A DNA stretch of 6,859 bases from B8-G4 sp033720735 (GTDB lineage: Bacteria > Bacteroidota > Bacteroidia > Chitinophagales > Saprospiraceae), in assembly GCA_033720735.1 (NCBI GenBank), contig JAWWBX010000240.1:1-6859 (forward strand). Reading direction: 5' to 3'. A program made the position numbers and the translations under genes. Below, one piece after another: positions 5,801 to 6,859 of the stretch; positions within the stretch are counted from its first letter, which is position 1; every line of letters starts with the position of its first letter. The notes below the pieces were generated by a model. That model saw nothing but the letters and a program-made list of their open reading frames with translations. It did no database searches and was not told the DNA's origin.

Positions 5801-6643
5801 ATGTCACACTTCGCTGAACAACGACGTATCCTGCAGAGGCGGCACGCCCGCTCGGTTGAGATCGACGATCACGTGGTCCTGGAAGAACCGTTGGAGATCA
5901 AACTGGAGTACGGGCCTGCTGCACGACGTGAGCGCTACACGCTGGCCGTTACCATGCGCACCCCTGGACATGACGAAGACCTGATCCGTGGATTTCTCTT
6001 TACGGAAGGGATCATCGACCGGCCGGAACAGGTGGCCGGCTTCGAACGACCGGAAAGCAGCGAGGATCATACTGTGACCGCACTCCTGGATCCAGATCTC
6101 GTGTTCCTGCCCGACCGCCAGCAGCGGCATTTCTACACGTCTTCGAGCTGTGGCGTCTGTGGCAAGGCGTCGATCGACATGGTACACCAGGTCTCGGCAT
6201 ACCGCCTTGACCCTGCAGTCCCCGTGATCTCCGAAAAAGTCCTCATGCAGATGTCGGACAGGATGCGGCAGGCCCAGCACGCCTTTGACCTGACCGGCGG
6301 CATTCACGCTGCCGCCCTTTTCGACCTGAACGGACAGGTCGCATGTACGCGTGAGGATGTTGGCAGACACAACGCTGTCGACAAGCTGATCGGTTGGGCC
6401 GGGCAGCAAAGCTTGCTCCCCCTGTCAAATTCTGTGGTCATGGTCTCGGGGCGCGCCGGGTTCGAACTGATCCAGAAAGCCGTTGTGGCGGGTGTGCCTC
6501 TCTTCGTGGCGGTCGGGGCTCCGAGTTCTCTGGCGATTGAATTGGCGGAACGCAGCGACATGACCCTGGTGGCCTTCATGCGTGACCACGGCTTCAATGT
6601 GTACACGCATCCGCAGCGGATCCGGCTCGATCAGGATTCCTGA
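5801..6643 (+). CDS. fdhD: Formate dehydrogenase accessory sulfurtransferase FdhD
   Basis: The protein has 280 residues, full length for FdhD. It moves sulfur from a cysteine desulfurase onto the molybdenum/tungsten bis-MGD cofactor, a step needed for formate dehydrogenase activity, in the cytoplasm. Visible signatures are LAVTMRTPGHDEDLIRGFLF (48-67), the sulfur-carrying CxxC loop in SCGVCGK (116-122, cysteines 117 and 120), TGGIHAA (165-171), EDVGRHNAVDK (185-195), SGRAGFELIQKA (216-227) and the VGAPSSLAIELA segment (238-249). The cysteine pair is intact. The N-terminus (HARSVEIDDHVVLEEPLEIK, 15-34) fits the family, supporting the ATG at 5801; there is no Shine-Dalgarno site. Its presence implies a molybdenum- or tungsten-dependent formate dehydrogenase elsewhere in the genome, as none lies here. 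Together with fhs upstream it suggests that formate is both assimilated and oxidised or formed. The gene ends inside a palindrome shared with the convergent gene. Confidence 0.97.
   Translation: MSHFAEQRRILQRRHARSVEIDDHVVLEEPLEIKLEYGPAARRERYTLAVTMRTPGHDEDLIRGFLFTEGIIDRPEQVAGFERPESSEDHTVTALLDPDLVFLPDRQQRHFYTSSSCGVCGKASIDMVHQVSAYRLDPAVPVISEKVLMQMSDRMRQAQHAFDLTGGIHAAALFDLNGQVACTREDVGRHNAVDKLIGWAGQQSLLPLSNSVVMVSGRAGFELIQKAVVAGVPLFVAVGAPSSLAIELAERSDMTLVAFMRDHGFNVYTHPQRIRLDQDS
6631..6643. repeat. Palindrome carrying the stop codons of both convergent genes
   Basis: TCAGGATTCCTGA is a 6-base inverted repeat (TCAGGA / TCCTGA) around one central base. Its right end is the TGA of fdhD on the + strand, and its left end read on the - strand is the TGA of the gldC-like gene. 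The two genes therefore overlap by exactly this element, and both proteins end in near-identical residues (QDS and QES). No T-run follows on either strand, so it is not an obvious intrinsic terminator. Confidence 0.6.
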
Positions 6644-6859
6644 CGCGGGATGATCTCTGCTTCTTCACCGAAATAGGTGGCAAACTGTTGCATCGCGCTG
6701 GCCAGCTGGCGATTGCCCGTAGACTTGTAGTAGGTGTCGGCCATCGCCTTGATGCTGTGGTAAATAAACCTGTCCATTTCCGCAACCTGCATCTCTTTGG
6801 TCCAGAGATCGATCTTGAGGGTATCCTTGGACGCCTTGTCGAAAAAAGATACCAACATG
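6631..6859 (-). CDS. gldC: GldC-like gliding motility protein, C-terminal part (runs off right edge)
   Basis: 75 codons are visible, ending at the TGA at 6631-6633. The reading frame continues past the window edge. The ATG at 6858 is probably internal, because in GldC proteins of about 110 residues the segment equivalent to MLVSFFDKASKDTLKIDLWT lies in the middle, after an N-terminal strand region not present here. Family-like features are the core DTLKIDLWTKEMQVAEMDRF, the helix with K-A-M-A-D-T-Y-Y, and the A-M-Q-Q-F-A-T-Y-F-G-E tail. GldC is a small protein linked genetically to gliding motility in Flavobacterium-type bacteria. It has no catalytic motif, and its exact role is unclear; homologues also occur in non-gliding Bacteroidota. 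It converges on fdhD with a 13-base overlap. It serves as a good phylum marker for the window. Confidence 0.85.
   Translation of the reverse strand, partial: MLVSFFDKASKDTLKIDLWTKEMQVAEMDRFIYHSIKAMADTYYKSTGNRQLASAMQQFATYFGEEAEIIPRQES

Overview
The window looks like chromosomal DNA from a gliding-type member of the Bacteroidota with a moderately high GC content. Three things point there. The right edge carries the C-terminal part of a GldC-like gliding-motility protein, a family essentially confined to this phylum. Two intergenic regions hold exact matches to the phylum's -7 promoter element TAnnTTTG, and start codons mostly lack Shine-Dalgarno sequences. The left edge carries the start of a secreted L-type-lectin-like protein of the kind common in these bacteria. 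A Saprospiria- or Cytophagia-like lineage is a guess from base composition and gene content only.

Layout. Positions 1-170 (-) are the N-terminus of an exported lectin-like protein that runs off the left edge. It is preceded by a possible 19-codon leader ORF and an otherwise empty spacer. Positions 421-1659 (-) encode an unrecognised exported, probably outer-membrane beta-barrel protein with a cysteine-containing N-terminal module. Positions 1761-2852 (-) encode a three-part protein: an Mrr-type PD-(D/E)xK nuclease domain, a probable beta-sandwich, and a C-terminal segment resembling the CFI-box C-terminal domain. This is the most unusual gene of the window. It has its own good promoter and is divergent from the genes to its right.

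On the + strand, 2953-4029 encodes a membrane di-iron hydroxylase of the sterol desaturase/fatty acid hydroxylase superfamily. It is followed by fhs (4081-5748, formate-tetrahydrofolate ligase) and fdhD (5801-6643, the sulfurtransferase that activates formate dehydrogenases), with gaps of about 51 and 52 bases. The fdhD gene also has its own promoter-like -7 element. fhs and fdhD together point to formate metabolism: one enzyme assimilates formate into the one-carbon folate pool, and the other matures the enzyme that oxidises or produces formate. No formate dehydrogenase structural gene lies in the window. The gldC-like gene (-) converges on fdhD, and the two overlap by 13 bases inside a near-perfect palindrome that supplies both stop codons.

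Most of the window is ordinary housekeeping and accessory sequence. No RNA gene, CRISPR array, insertion sequence or attachment site was seen. The items most worth following up are the nuclease/CFI-box fusion, the unrecognised barrel protein, the leader ORF abutting the lectin gene, and the shared-stop palindrome.
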